DNA of 30,639 nt from Deltaproteobacteria bacterium (GCA_023487865.1 JAMDBG010000089.1:10251-40889); one strand, 5' to 3'. Positions 16,612 through 25,159 are shown, counted from the first letter of the stretch. Numbers and translations are program-made. The notes: generated by a model from the sequence alone, not told the origin.

Positions 16612-17712
16612 TTATTTCTTCTTCAGGAGATGGACGCTGCGGGGAATTTCGACCTCAACCTTATCCGCAAGTTTGAAGTGTTGCGCATCCCGCGGGTTGT
16701 ACTGGTCGATGATCATTTTCTTTTCCCCGATCATGACCGTGCACTTTGCCAGTGAGCCGGCATACATATAAGTCTTCAGGCTCCCGCACAGGATGTTCTT
16801 GCCTCCCTGCTTGCAGTCGATTGAGAGGGAGACGCTCTCCGGACGAATGACCATGAGGACATCATCGCCGGTGCGGATATCATCCTGTTCGAGGGTGATT
16901 TCGAACGTCCCGTAAGGGGTCGAGACGGCCGTATTACGTGTCACCGGATCGATAGACTCGATCCGGCCGTCCATGAAATTGACATACCCCACAAAGGCGG
17001 CGATGAACTCGTTTGCCGGTCGCTCATAGATCTCGATGGGGCTTCCGACCTGCTCGATCAGACCGTCCTTCATGACAACGAGGCGGTCGGAAATCGCCAT
17101 TGCTTCGAACTGGTCGTGCGTGACGAAAACCGTCGTGATGTGAAGCCGTTCCTGGAGCTTCCGGATCTCCTCGCGCATGACGAGTCGGAGGTTCGCATCG
17201 AGGTTGGAGAGGGGCTCGTCGAGGAGCAGGACTTTCGGTTCGAGACTGAGCGCCCGGGCAAAGGCGACGCGCTGCTGCTGGCCACCGGAGAGTTTGTCGA
17301 TCATCCGATCGCCGAAGGCCTGAAGCTCGACCATATCGAGAAGTTCGTGGACTCTTGCGGCGATCTTATGCTTAGGCCACTTGTTGATCTTCAAACCGTA
17401 ACCGACGTTTTCCGCTACGGTCATGTGGGGAAACAGGGCGTAGTTCTGGAAGCAGATCCGCGTATCACGGAGATTCGGGGGAAGGTCGTTGATCCTCTGG
17501 CCGTCCAGGATGATATCCCCCGAACTGATATCGGTGAAGCCGCCGATCAGACGCAGGAGCGTCGTCTTTCCGCAACCGCTGGGGCCGACGAACGTGACCA
17601 GCTCACCCTGTTTCACCTCCAGCGAGACCCCTTTCAAGACCTCATTCGTTCCATAGAACTTGTGGATGTTCTTGAGAATCAACATCGGTTTTTCAGCTTC
17701 TTTGCCGTGCAT
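16612..17712 (-). CDS. ABC importer ATPase, 2-aminoethylphosphonate (PhnT-like)/spermidine-iron class
   Basis: 366 residues. Walker A GPSGCGKT (43-50), Q-loop (ICFQNYALFP), signature LSGGQQQR, Walker B VLLLDEPLSNLD, and the H-loop TVFVTHDQFEAM are all intact. A C-terminal TOBE-type regulatory domain (~245-366) includes VMVIRPESVSL. This is the CUT1/FbpC/PotA class that pairs with double permeases. It begins 3 nt after the permease stop, so it is the last gene of the operon binding protein-permease-ATPase. The substrate is inferred from phnW and pbfA context and from the resemblance of the whole system to the putative AEP transporters; an iron or polyamine substrate is the alternative. Confidence 0.85.
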   Translation of the reverse strand: MHGKEAEKPMLILKNIHKFYGTNEVLKGVSLEVKQGELVTFVGPSGCGKTTLLRLIGGFTDISSGDIILDGQRINDLPPNLRDTRICFQNYALFPHMTVAENVGYGLKINKWPKHKIAARVHELLDMVELQAFGDRMIDKLSGGQQQRVAFARALSLEPKVLLLDEPLSNLDANLRLVMREEIRKLQERLHITTVFVTHDQFEAMAISDRLVVMKDGLIEQVGSPIEIYERPANEFIAAFVGYVNFMDGRIESIDPVTRNTAVSTPYGTFEITLEQDDIRTGDDVLMVIRPESVSLSIDCKQGGKNILCGSLKTYMYAGSLAKCTVMIGEKKMIIDQYNPRDAQHFKLADKVEVEIPRSVHLLKKK

Positions 17713-17715
17713 GGA

Positions 17716-19410
17716 TCATGAAACCCCTTTCTGAGACATGCTGCTGCCTATTTTTGTCTTCTTGCTGATGAAATTCAGTGCCGCCATGCAGAGCATGACG
17801 ATGAGGATCAGTTTGATCGTGGTGGCCGACGCGATGCCGATCTCCCCGTATACCGCTGCGTCAAAGATCTTCACGGCCGCCAGTTGGAACCCGGGGCTGA
17901 CCAGGAAGACAACGGCGCTCAAAGAGACGATCGCCGTCATGAAGGTGTAAATGAAACCCGCAATGAAGGCGGGAAACATGATCGGCAGGACGATCCGGAA
18001 AAAGGTGGTCATGAAACTCGCCCCCAGATCCGCAGAGGCCTCCTCGATCTCGATATGGATCTGATGGAGTTTGCTGATCCCCGCCTCCACTCCCACTGCG
18101 AGAAAGCGGAAGACACAGTTGAGCGCGAGGATCATAATCCCCCCCGTGAGTCTAAAGGGGGGGGCGCTGAACGCGAGCAGATAACCGATGCCGAGCACCG
18201 TTCCGGGAAGGGCGAATCCGGAAAGGGAAACCATCTCGATAAAGCTGCGGCCGAAGAATTTTCCCCGGACGATGACATAGGACAGAAGAACGCCGATCAC
18301 CGCCCCGATGACCGCCGCTACGAAGCTGACGCGGATGCTGTTGTAAATCGCCTGATTGGAGGTAAAATCGAGATAGTTCGAAAGGACGAATCGATCGGTC
18401 ACTCCGAGGATCTTATAAAAGGAGGCGGCAACGACAACGGCGAAACAGATGAAGATCGCCCCTGCCGCCGCTGTGGTAATGATGACGAAAGGGATCTTGA
18501 TGAGGGGTGTGATCTTTCTTGGTTCAGAAGCGACAGGTTTGCCGCCGATCGTCGTAAATTTCTTCCCCTCCAGGAGATAATTGTGAATGAAAAAAATCAG
18601 GATACAGGGGGCGATCAGGACAACAGACAGGACGCTCCCCATGTTGAAATCAGACTCCCCGGTGATCATCGTGTAGGTATCCGGCGCCAGGAAGGGGGTT
18701 CGCCCGCCAAGGATGGCGGCGTTCCCGAACTCGGCAATCGTCATGACGAAGATCAGGAGCGCCGCCTTCAGAAGTCCCGGCGCCAGAAGGGGGATCGTAA
18801 TCGTCCTGAGAATGGTCGCTTCCGACGCCCCCATGTCATAGGCACTTTCCTCTAGGTTGGGATTGAGCGACATGAGGGTGCTTTCGATCATCATATAGGC
18901 GAGTGGAATGAACGCGAGCGTCTGCGAGATCACGACGCCGCCGAAGCCATAGAGTTCCCAGTGAAGGTCGAGCGCCCGGGTGATGATCCCGTTCCGACCG
19001 AAAAGGATAATGAGCGAAAGGGCAAACAAGTATGGTGGAGCGATCAAGGGCACGAGCGAGATGATCTTCAGGGGTTTCCGGAGGATCCAAGGTCCCCGTG
19101 TGGTCATGTAGGCAAGACAGAAACCGATGACGAGACACACGACCGTATTGATCACGCCCAACAAGAGTGTGTTGAGCAGCGACTGATAATAGTAATTCTT
19201 GCTGAAAAAATTCTGATAAAATTCCAGTGTAAATCCGGACGGTCCGCGGAAGCTCTTGATCAGGACTGCGAAGATGGGGTAGAGGAGAAAGAAGGCGAGC
19301 AGCAGGAACAAAAAAGCGGCCAGGATGTTGACCATGTTTGCATTCAAGAAATCCTTTACCCGGCTGCCGCTACTTGACTGCAGTTTGAGGGACAATTCTG
19401 CTGTCGCCAT
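17716..19410 (-). CDS. ABC importer double permease, 2-aminoethylphosphonate (PhnU-like)/FbpB class
   Basis: 564 residues with two fused binding-protein-dependent permease domains, about 12 membrane segments in all. The first half carries an EAA-type loop near YDMGASEATILRTITIPLLAPG and the second its copy near ADLGASFMTTFFRIVLPIMFP, the cytoplasmic helices that dock on the ATPase. This layout is that of FbpB-like iron permeases and of the putative AEP permease. The open frame extends upstream to 19554, but ATG 19410 is chosen because GGAGGAG lies 3-9 nt before it and the extension is basic and unconserved. It starts 34 nt after the binding-protein gene. Confidence 0.88.
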   Translation of the reverse strand: MATAELSLKLQSSSGSRVKDFLNANMVNILAAFLFLLLAFFLLYPIFAVLIKSFRGPSGFTLEFYQNFFSKNYYYQSLLNTLLLGVINTVVCLVIGFCLAYMTTRGPWILRKPLKIISLVPLIAPPYLFALSLIILFGRNGIITRALDLHWELYGFGGVVISQTLAFIPLAYMMIESTLMSLNPNLEESAYDMGASEATILRTITIPLLAPGLLKAALLIFVMTIAEFGNAAILGGRTPFLAPDTYTMITGESDFNMGSVLSVVLIAPCILIFFIHNYLLEGKKFTTIGGKPVASEPRKITPLIKIPFVIITTAAAGAIFICFAVVVAASFYKILGVTDRFVLSNYLDFTSNQAIYNSIRVSFVAAVIGAVIGVLLSYVIVRGKFFGRSFIEMVSLSGFALPGTVLGIGYLLAFSAPPFRLTGGIMILALNCVFRFLAVGVEAGISKLHQIHIEIEEASADLGASFMTTFFRIVLPIMFPAFIAGFIYTFMTAIVSLSAVVFLVSPGFQLAAVKIFDAAVYGEIGIASATTIKLILIVMLCMAALNFISKKTKIGSSMSQKGVS

Positions 19411-19444
19411 CTTTCTCCTCCAGTGACACGAATGGTCGTTGACT

Positions 19445-20437
19445 TTATTTGAAGTCGGTTCTGAACTTCTGTTTCCAGATGTCGTTATTCTTGGGACGAT
19501 CTTCTGCGGCCTTGCCCTGATCGATTTTGACGAATTTGGGCAGGGTCTTCCCATAGAGTTTGTTTGCCGCCGGCCTCGGCGTCACATAGCCGATATCCGC
19601 CATCAATGCGCTGAATTCGGGAGTCCCCAGGGCGTCGATCACCTTCTTGGCGGTGGCGAGCTTTTTCGTCCCCTTCAGGATCAGGGCAAAGGTGCCGTCG
19701 TAGCCGGTCCCTTCCTCGGGAATGGTCCAGATCAGAGGATAGCCGTCGTCGAGGCGCTTCTTGACATTCTCGTCGGAGGTGAGCCCCAGCATGAATTCCC
19801 CCCTGCCGACCAGATCGGTCGGGGCGTTACCGCTCCGGGTGTAGTGGTGGATGTTCTTGTCGAGATCGGCAAGATACTTCCATCCGGCGTCATCTCCATA
19901 AAGGGCCAGGAAAGTGTACCTCATCATGTTAGCGGTACCGGAACTGAGCGGCGATGGCATGACGATCTCGCCCTTCCATTTTGCATCCAGTAGCTCTTTC
20001 CAGCTTTTGGGCATTTTGTAGCCCGCCTTGGCCAAACGGTCCTTGTTGCCGACCAGAACGAAAGAGAAATTGGCGATGTTGTACCAGTCACCCTTCGGGT
20101 CCATGAAGACATCCGTGACACCTTTCCAAGCCGGGGACACATAAGGAATGGACCAGCCGCTCTTCTTGGCCATGAAGGCGAGCGGCGAACCGCAGCCGAC
20201 GATGATGTCCGCGTTGAAATTCGGAGCCTCCGCCTTCACTCGGGCTTCGATCTCGCCGAATGACTGGAAGGTTTGGTTGACAGTGATCCCTGTTTTTTCT
20301 TTGATGAAATTGACGATCTTGACATTGTTTTCCGGAGAAGTGCCCATATAGGCATTGAGATCCTCAGCTATGGCGCTGCCGACAAGGGCTACGGAAAAAA
20401 TCACGGCGATGACTACTGCAATGAACTTTGCTTTCAT
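19445..20437 (-). CDS. ABC importer periplasmic binding protein, 2-aminoethylphosphonate/Fe3+-type family
   Basis: 330 residues. Signal peptide 1-24 (hydrophobic core, then GSAIA before EDLNAY). The mature part is a two-lobed extracellular solute-binding protein of the FbpA/PotD group: ADIIVGCGSPLAFMAK, WKGEIVMPSPLSSGTA and GYVTPRPAANKLYG are typical. The SPLSSGTA loop (~170-180) is where related proteins hold an anionic phosphonate or phosphate group. The paired Tyr residues that bind iron in FbpA are not evident, which favours a phosphonate ligand. GGAGGAACGTT precedes ATG 20437. It is first gene of the importer operon, under the promoter at 20578-20606. Confidence 0.85.
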   Translation of the reverse strand: MKAKFIAVVIAVIFSVALVGSAIAEDLNAYMGTSPENNVKIVNFIKEKTGITVNQTFQSFGEIEARVKAEAPNFNADIIVGCGSPLAFMAKKSGWSIPYVSPAWKGVTDVFMDPKGDWYNIANFSFVLVGNKDRLAKAGYKMPKSWKELLDAKWKGEIVMPSPLSSGTANMMRYTFLALYGDDAGWKYLADLDKNIHHYTRSGNAPTDLVGRGEFMLGLTSDENVKKRLDDGYPLIWTIPEEGTGYDGTFALILKGTKKLATAKKVIDALGTPEFSALMADIGYVTPRPAANKLYGKTLPKFVKIDQGKAAEDRPKNNDIWKQKFRTDFK

Positions 20438-20572
20438 AACGTTCCTCCAATTAAATTTAAAGAATTAAATGTTAATCTTCAGAAACCGGCCTCTTTGCTG
20501 TGTCACCCCCTTTCACTCCCTAATGAACGAATGAACGAAAAATCCCCTATCCGTTGCAGCATCGGGAATACC

Positions 20573-20591
20573 TATTTTGCTTAACAAAATA
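20573..20591. repeat. Inverted repeat over the importer -10, possible LysR operator
   Basis: TATTTTG-N5-CAAAATA, a perfect 7-bp dyad of the T-N11-A type. It covers the -10 of the minus-strand promoter at 20578-20606, so binding there would affect transcription of the importer. Confidence 0.5.
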
Positions 20592-20606
20592 TCATTGGTC
20601 TGTCAA
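20578..20606 (-). promoter_or_regulatory. Promoter of the importer operon
   Basis: Minus-strand TTGACA (20606-20601), 17 nt, TAAGCA (20583-20578). A perfect -35 with a poor -10 is typical of promoters that need an activator. Confidence 0.5.
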
Positions 20607-20863
20607 AGCAGAGAGAAGATGCCCCGCAGAGGAACCATTCAACATACCAGTTCAATGCATAGATGCTATTTCTATATCTTTCGCAGTATAAGTCAAATTA
20701 ATAATAATCATACAATCCATGATTTTCTATTATCAATTTTTCACAAAGCCCATTATTCCGCTGGAAACAACAGTCCACACCTCTGTCTGATAGAATGTTT
20801 CGAGCAAGGATAGGGAACGATGAGTCACTCCGTAAACCGGCTTCGGCTGCAAGGGGGACCAAT

Positions 20864-20893
20864 GGCCTTCCCGCCGATCATGACGGGAAGGCC
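20864..20893 (-). terminator. Hairpin after the saccharopine-dehydrogenase-like gene
   Basis: GGCCTTCCCG (20864-20873) pairs perfectly with CGGGAAGGCC (20884-20893), 10-nt loop. It is 14 nt past the leftward stop. No T run follows, so it may be a weak or Rho-assisted terminator. Confidence 0.55.
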
Positions 20894-20906
20894 GGATACG
20901 AGATGA

Positions 20907-22073
20907 CTAAAGGTGATTGATCTTGATGTGGATGAAGATCTGACGCTTTTCCAGTTCCCGGAAGATCTCCTCCGGATTGAAGGCGAATTCGGGGATGACG
21001 ACACCCTTGTACTTCACTTGTCCTTTGGCAATGATCTGTGTCGCGATCGCCATCGGGATTCCCACGCAGCGTGTATAGGCGCGCAGTTTCTCCCATCCCT
21101 CGACCGATCCGTCCGATGCCGGATGGGTGTGCGTCAGGAGGTACTGCAGCTTCTGGCCGCCTTTCGTCCCCGTCACATCGATATGCAGGGCATATCCGTA
21201 GAGTTCCGTCTCCTGTCCGACGGGATACTGCATCAGGTAGGCCGATACCGCATCCATGATCCCGATCTCCGTACCGGCAATCCTGATCTTGTCGTTCCGC
21301 AGAATTCCCCAGTCATAGAGCGCCCGGACCAGCTGCATGTTTTTGGGCGGCCAAGTCCCGCGGACTTCGATGAGTCTGGCCTGCTTGCCCTGCTCTGCGA
21401 GATAAGCCGCCACCGTTTTCGTTTCGGAATGGGGGATGATGTACTCGGGATGCGTTCCGTAGGGACCCGGCAGTTCCACATCCAGCGGTCTGGCAAACGG
21501 AGGGACCTGGATGAATTTGCCGTTCTCATAGACCACGCGGCTCGGGAGCCTGGGATCGTACTCATAGCTGGTTGTCTCCGTGATCGACGCCGAGAAGGCG
21601 ATCGGCCGGAAGGCGCCATGGCTGATCCGGACCGTGTCGATCGTATCAAGGCGGTCAATGGCATACCTGGCCATCATGTCGGTTGTCCCGGGCGTCATGC
21701 CGAACCCCGGGACATGGGTCCGTCCCTTCTGCTTGAAGAGCTGATCGTATTGATACTCCTCGCCAAAACCGTTCAGGTTGACCCCGTGACAGCCGGCCTC
21801 CGCGATACAGGCCGTGCTGAGTCCATTGAGCGTGATCGTCGTGCCATCCATGACGACGTCGTATCCTTTCATGATCCCGACTGCTGCGGCCCGGTCCCTG
21901 ACATCCACTATTTTAAAATCGACGCGTGGATCGTTGAGCCACTTCACCACTTCCCGGCCGGCATTTTCATCATGGTCTCCGATGGTAATCTCTTCGAAAT
22001 CGGAGAACTGCACCAGATCCAGCGTCGCTTCACGGCAGATCTTCCCTGCCCCGCCCAGACACAATACTTTCAT
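20907..22073 (-). CDS. Saccharopine dehydrogenase-like NAD(P)-dependent oxidoreductase
   Basis: 388 residues. N-terminal Rossmann fold with VLCLGGAGKICREATLDL (GxGxxG variant GGAGKI), TIGDHDENAGREVV after the second strand, and DVVMDGTTITLN. The middle has GFGMTPGTTDMMARYA, as in the saccharopine dehydrogenase / carboxynorspermidine synthase family. These enzymes form or split secondary amines between an amino acid and a keto acid or aldehyde. The actual substrate is not known. ATG 22073 (or GTG 22076) follows AAGGAG. It starts about 20 nt after the transaminase-fold gene, so the two share a transcript. In this island the partner amine could be an aminophosphonate or an amino acid, but that is inference. 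Confidence 0.82.
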   Translation of the reverse strand: MKVLCLGGAGKICREATLDLVQFSDFEEITIGDHDENAGREVVKWLNDPRVDFKIVDVRDRAAAVGIMKGYDVVMDGTTITLNGLSTACIAEAGCHGVNLNGFGEEYQYDQLFKQKGRTHVPGFGMTPGTTDMMARYAIDRLDTIDTVRISHGAFRPIAFSASITETTSYEYDPRLPSRVVYENGKFIQVPPFARPLDVELPGPYGTHPEYIIPHSETKTVAAYLAEQGKQARLIEVRGTWPPKNMQLVRALYDWGILRNDKIRIAGTEIGIMDAVSAYLMQYPVGQETELYGYALHIDVTGTKGGQKLQYLLTHTHPASDGSVEGWEKLRAYTRCVGIPMAIATQIIAKGQVKYKGVVIPEFAFNPEEIFRELEKRQIFIHIKINHL

Positions 22074-22094
22074 CACTTCCGATCTCCTTTATAT

Positions 22095-23486
22095 TTAATA
22101 GGTCAGACCGCGCTCGACCTCCCCGATCGCGTCATCGAGGATACCCAGGGCCCAGTCCAACTCCTCGCGGGTAATGACCAGAGCCGGCCTGAGGGTGATC
22201 ATGTTTCCGTCGATCGTCTTGAAGGCCAGCCCCTTCTCCAGGCATTTGAACATGATCATCTCCGCTTCGCGGATGGCCCGCTCTTTGGTTTTCCGATCCC
22301 GGACGAGATCAATGCCGATATGGAGACCGATCCCCATGACGCGGCCGATAAGGCGATGCTTCCCGGACATCTCCTGGAGGCGCTTCAGTGCGTAGGCGCC
22401 CAGACGGGCGGCATGGTCGCAGAGGTCGTTCTTCTCGATCACTTCGATTTCCGCAAGGGCGGCCGCCGCCGACAGGGCGTTCTTCTCATGGGTGTAATGT
22501 CCGATGGAGCGGTCCTGACAGACATTGTATTTCTCCCGTGTGACGATCCCCGCCAAGGGGATCATCCCGCCGCCAAGCGATTTGCCCAGAACCAGGATAT
22601 CGGGCGTCAGGTAGTGCTCGCTGGCGAACATCTTTCCCGTCCGGCCGAAACCCTCGATGATCTCGTCAAAGATCAAAAGCGCGCCGTAACGTTCGCACAG
22701 CTCCTTGACCCCTTCCCAGTAACGCCTGCTGGGGACGACAGGGGTTGCGGAAACCGGCTCGCCGATCACCGCCGCCATATCCGGTTCCCGCCGCATGACG
22801 AGCTCGATCTGTCTGAGACATTCGGCGTCGACGTCCTCCTGTCTGGTGAATCCCCAGGGATTGCGATAATAGTTCGGAAACTCCACATGAAAGGCGCCCG
22901 GAACGAGAGGGCCGAGACCGCCGTGAAAGTGTTCCTCCCCCCCGACACTCGACGCACCGAAACCGGCACCATGGAAGGAGTCCCAAAAGGAGATCGTCTT
23001 GAAACGGCCGGTCACGAGTTTCGCCAGCTTGAGCGCCATCTCGATCGCATCCGTCCCTCCCGGGCAGAAAAGGGAGCGGCAGAGGTCTCCGGGTGTGATC
23101 TCCGCCAGCTTTTTTGCGAGGCGGACAGAGGGGATGTTCGTGTAACGGCGGGGGCAAAAGGACAGAGACTCATCGAGCTGTTTCTTTACGGCCCGGACGA
23201 TCTCCGGATGATTGAAGCCGGCGTTATGGACGCCGTTGCCGTGCATGTCGAGATACCGTTTGCCGTTCATGTCCTCGAGCCAGGCGCCCTGGGCCTTCGC
23301 AATCACATTCAGCACGGGGGTGGAGAGGCTCTGATGGAGAAAATACCTCTTATCCTCTTCAAACCACATCCTGGCTTCACCGGAGAGGTTTCGTTCCCAA
23401 TACCTCTGTCTGGCAGTCGTGGTGTTGATGTCCCCCTGTTCGGCCTCCGGCCGTCCGCCCCTATGATCCTGCCTCTCATGCGCCAT
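22095..23486 (-). CDS. PLP-dependent class III transaminase-fold enzyme, PbfA paralogue
   Basis: 463 residues. Fold type I, with GDINTTTARQRYW at the start, LDMHGNGVHNAGFNHPEI, FCPGGTDAIEMALKLAK, SFWDSFHGAGFG, LLIFDEIIEGFGRTG and the PLP lysine K302 in LGKSLGGGMIPLAG. It is clearly similar along its length to the neighbour at 23651, but differs at likely substrate positions: HGNGVHNAG instead of HGNNVHQVG, IIEGFGRTG instead of IPHALGRTG, and no Cys cluster. It could be an ammonia-lyase or a true transaminase on a related aminophosphonate or other amine. AGGAGGCTGT precedes ATG 23486. It is divergent from pbfA and leads the two-gene unit with the dehydrogenase. Confidence 0.85.
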   Translation of the reverse strand: MAHERQDHRGGRPEAEQGDINTTTARQRYWERNLSGEARMWFEEDKRYFLHQSLSTPVLNVIAKAQGAWLEDMNGKRYLDMHGNGVHNAGFNHPEIVRAVKKQLDESLSFCPRRYTNIPSVRLAKKLAEITPGDLCRSLFCPGGTDAIEMALKLAKLVTGRFKTISFWDSFHGAGFGASSVGGEEHFHGGLGPLVPGAFHVEFPNYYRNPWGFTRQEDVDAECLRQIELVMRREPDMAAVIGEPVSATPVVPSRRYWEGVKELCERYGALLIFDEIIEGFGRTGKMFASEHYLTPDILVLGKSLGGGMIPLAGIVTREKYNVCQDRSIGHYTHEKNALSAAAALAEIEVIEKNDLCDHAARLGAYALKRLQEMSGKHRLIGRVMGIGLHIGIDLVRDRKTKERAIREAEMIMFKCLEKGLAFKTIDGNMITLRPALVITREELDWALGILDDAIGEVERGLTY

Positions 23487-23599
23487 GTACAGCCTCCTGT
23501 AAAATCGGATGGGAAGGAATGACGAGTTTGTCCATTATTCGTTTATCGATGTTCCGAAGCAAGAGAAATAAAGTGATTACTACCATAACAAAAGAAAAT

Positions 23600-23628
23600 T
23601 TGACGTCTCTGCAAAAAATCCATATGGT
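23600..23628 (+). promoter_or_regulatory. Promoter of pbfA
   Basis: TTGACG (23600-23605), 17 nt, TATGGT (23623-23628), within the 164-nt divergent region. The palindrome CCATATGG (23620-23627) covers the -10. Confidence 0.5.
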
Positions 23629-23650
23629 CTAACAAGGGAGGATGTAACCT

Positions 23651-25009
23651 ATGGAAAAGCTGCACCGATCGGAAGGCGATATCAATATCTCCCCGCGGCG
23701 AAAACAATGGCAGGATGAGAATCTCGATGCGGAAACAAAGGCCCTTCTGGAGGAGGACGCGAAATATTTTCTCAAGCAGGCCCTCTCGACACCCTGTCTC
23801 AACGTCATGCACGCCTGTGACGGGATCTGGATTGAAGATCTTCAGGGACGGCGTTACATGGATTTCCACGGCAACAACGTCCACCAGGTCGGCTTTGCCA
23901 ACCCGATCGTTCTCAAAGCGATCAAGGAACAGCTCGACCGTCTCTCTTTCTGCACACGGCGCTATACCAATCGGGTGGCCGTCGATCTGGCAAAGAAACT
24001 GGCGGAAATCGCCCCGGGCGATCTGAACCGGGTCCTCTTCTGCCCTGGCGGGGCCGAGGCGATCGGTATAGCCCTCAAGCTTGCCCGCATCGCCACCGGC
24101 CGCCACAAAACGATCTCCATGTGGGATTCCTTTCACGGGGCCTCGCTGGATGCGATCTCGATCGGCGGCGAGGCGATCTTCCGCCAGGACATGGGGCCTC
24201 TCCTGCCGGGAACGGAACATGTCCCTCCTCCCGATGAATACCACTGCATCTACGACTGCCGCGGTCGTGGCGGCTGTGATATGATGTGCGCCCGCTATGT
24301 GGAGTATGTCCTGGAGAAGGAGGGAGACATCGCTGCGGTGATCGCCGAGCCGATCCGGAGCACTCCCTATATCCCGAAACCGGAATACTGGCAGATCATC
24401 AGGAAGGCCTGTGACCGCCATGGGGCGCTGCTCATTTTCGACGAGATTCCCCACGCCCTCGGCCGGACCGGTCGGATGTTCACCTGCGAAAATTTCGGCG
24501 TGGTCCCCGACATGCTGGTCATCGGCAAGGGATTGGGCGGCGGCGTCTTTCCGCTGGCGGCCCTCATCGCCCGTGAGGGCCTCGATGTGGCAGGAGATCG
24601 CGCCCTGGGACACTATACCCATGAAAAAAGCCCGGTTGCCTGCGCAGCGGCACTGGCGACGATCCGCTATCTCGAAGAAAACAAATTGGCCGAACACGCC
24701 CGCACTTTAGGGCAACATGCCCTCAACCGCATGACGGGGATGATGGAGCGGCATCCCCTGATCGGCGATGTCCGTGGGCTGGGACTCTTCCTGGGCATCG
24801 AACTCGTGAAGGACCGGACCACCGGCGAGCGGGCAGCGGAAGAAGCGGAGGCGACGATGTACGCCGCTCTGAGCCGTGGCCTCAGTTTCAAGCTCACGAT
24901 GGGAAACATCCTTACGCTGACACCCGCCCTGACTATCACTCGCGAAGAGATGGACCGGGCTCTGGATATCATCGAAGTTTGCCTGACGGAGGTGGAAAAG
25001 ATCCGCTGA
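23651..25009 (+). CDS. pbfA: (R)-1-hydroxy-2-aminoethylphosphonate ammonia-lyase PbfA (class III transaminase fold)
   Basis: 452 residues. PbfA is a PLP enzyme that eliminates ammonia from (R)-1-hydroxy-AEP to give phosphonoacetaldehyde, widening the PhnW pathway. The sequence matches the PbfA type as I know it: GDINISPRRKQW at the start, MDFHGNNVHQVGFANP, FCTRRYTNRVAVDLAKKL, SMWDSFHGASLDAISIGGEA, LLPGTEHVPPP, IAEPIRSTPYIPKPEYW, LIFDEIPHALGRTGRMF and PLP lysine K293 in IGKGLGGGVFPLAA, then LGHYTHEKSPVACAAA. Four cysteines stand at 199, 203, 209 and 213. AAGGGAGG lies 8 nt before ATG 23651. It has its own promoter and is followed by the LysR gene. A generic aminotransferase is the alternative, less likely with phnW close by. 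Confidence 0.85.
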   Translation: MEKLHRSEGDINISPRRKQWQDENLDAETKALLEEDAKYFLKQALSTPCLNVMHACDGIWIEDLQGRRYMDFHGNNVHQVGFANPIVLKAIKEQLDRLSFCTRRYTNRVAVDLAKKLAEIAPGDLNRVLFCPGGAEAIGIALKLARIATGRHKTISMWDSFHGASLDAISIGGEAIFRQDMGPLLPGTEHVPPPDEYHCIYDCRGRGGCDMMCARYVEYVLEKEGDIAAVIAEPIRSTPYIPKPEYWQIIRKACDRHGALLIFDEIPHALGRTGRMFTCENFGVVPDMLVIGKGLGGGVFPLAALIAREGLDVAGDRALGHYTHEKSPVACAAALATIRYLEENKLAEHARTLGQHALNRMTGMMERHPLIGDVRGLGLFLGIELVKDRTTGERAAEEAEATMYAALSRGLSFKLTMGNILTLTPALTITREEMDRALDIIEVCLTEVEKIR

Positions 25010-25087
25010 GAATCGTTTTGGCTATGGAACCTCTTCAAGATGAAAGGAGGGCGTCCCGTTGTCATAGGTCCGCTTCGTCAACAATCC

Positions 25088-25117
25088 TTGACAAACACCC
25101 AAAGTGAAGCATACAAT
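25088..25117 (+). promoter_or_regulatory. Promoter of the LysR regulator gene
   Basis: TTGACA (25088-25093), 18 nt, TACAAT (25112-25117), about 40 nt upstream of the start. It is followed directly by the dyad at 25119-25142. Confidence 0.6.
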
Positions 25118-25118
25118 A

Positions 25119-25142
25119 AGCGCACTTAATAAATTTTGCGCT
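25119..25142. repeat. Inverted repeat at the LysR gene start site, possible autoregulatory operator
   Basis: AGCGCA (25119-25124) and TGCGCT (25137-25142), perfect 6-bp arms with a 12-nt AT-rich spacer. The position just past the -10 suggests repression of the regulator by itself. Confidence 0.4.
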
Positions 25143-25159
25143 ATGAATAATAAAAGGTT

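Larger units (their letters stand above)
20438..20906. other. AT-rich intergenic region upstream of the importer
   Basis: About 470 bases between two leftward operons. It contains the importer promoter with an overlapping dyad (20573-20606) and a hairpin at 20864-20893. The middle (20620-20800) is AT-rich with no gene recognised. Low GC here against the GC-rich flanks suggests a regulatory or acquired spacer. Confidence 0.5.

Noticed and set aside
17884..18855. A 323-codon open frame on the plus strand
   Set aside because: It mirrors the permease gene and its highly charged product is typical of antisense reading of membrane segments.
16612..20437. Iron(III) or polyamine importer as the primary call
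   Set aside because: The subunits belong to that superfamily, but location between phnW/ald and pbfA and absence of the FbpA iron tyrosines favour aminoethylphosphonate. The alternative is kept in the entries.
20913..23522. An 869-codon open frame on the plus strand
   Set aside because: It is antisense to the saccharopine-dehydrogenase-like and transaminase-fold genes, which have clear family motifs and ribosome sites. Its translation is rich in Asp, His and Arg with no family resemblance, a usual shadow in GC-rich DNA.
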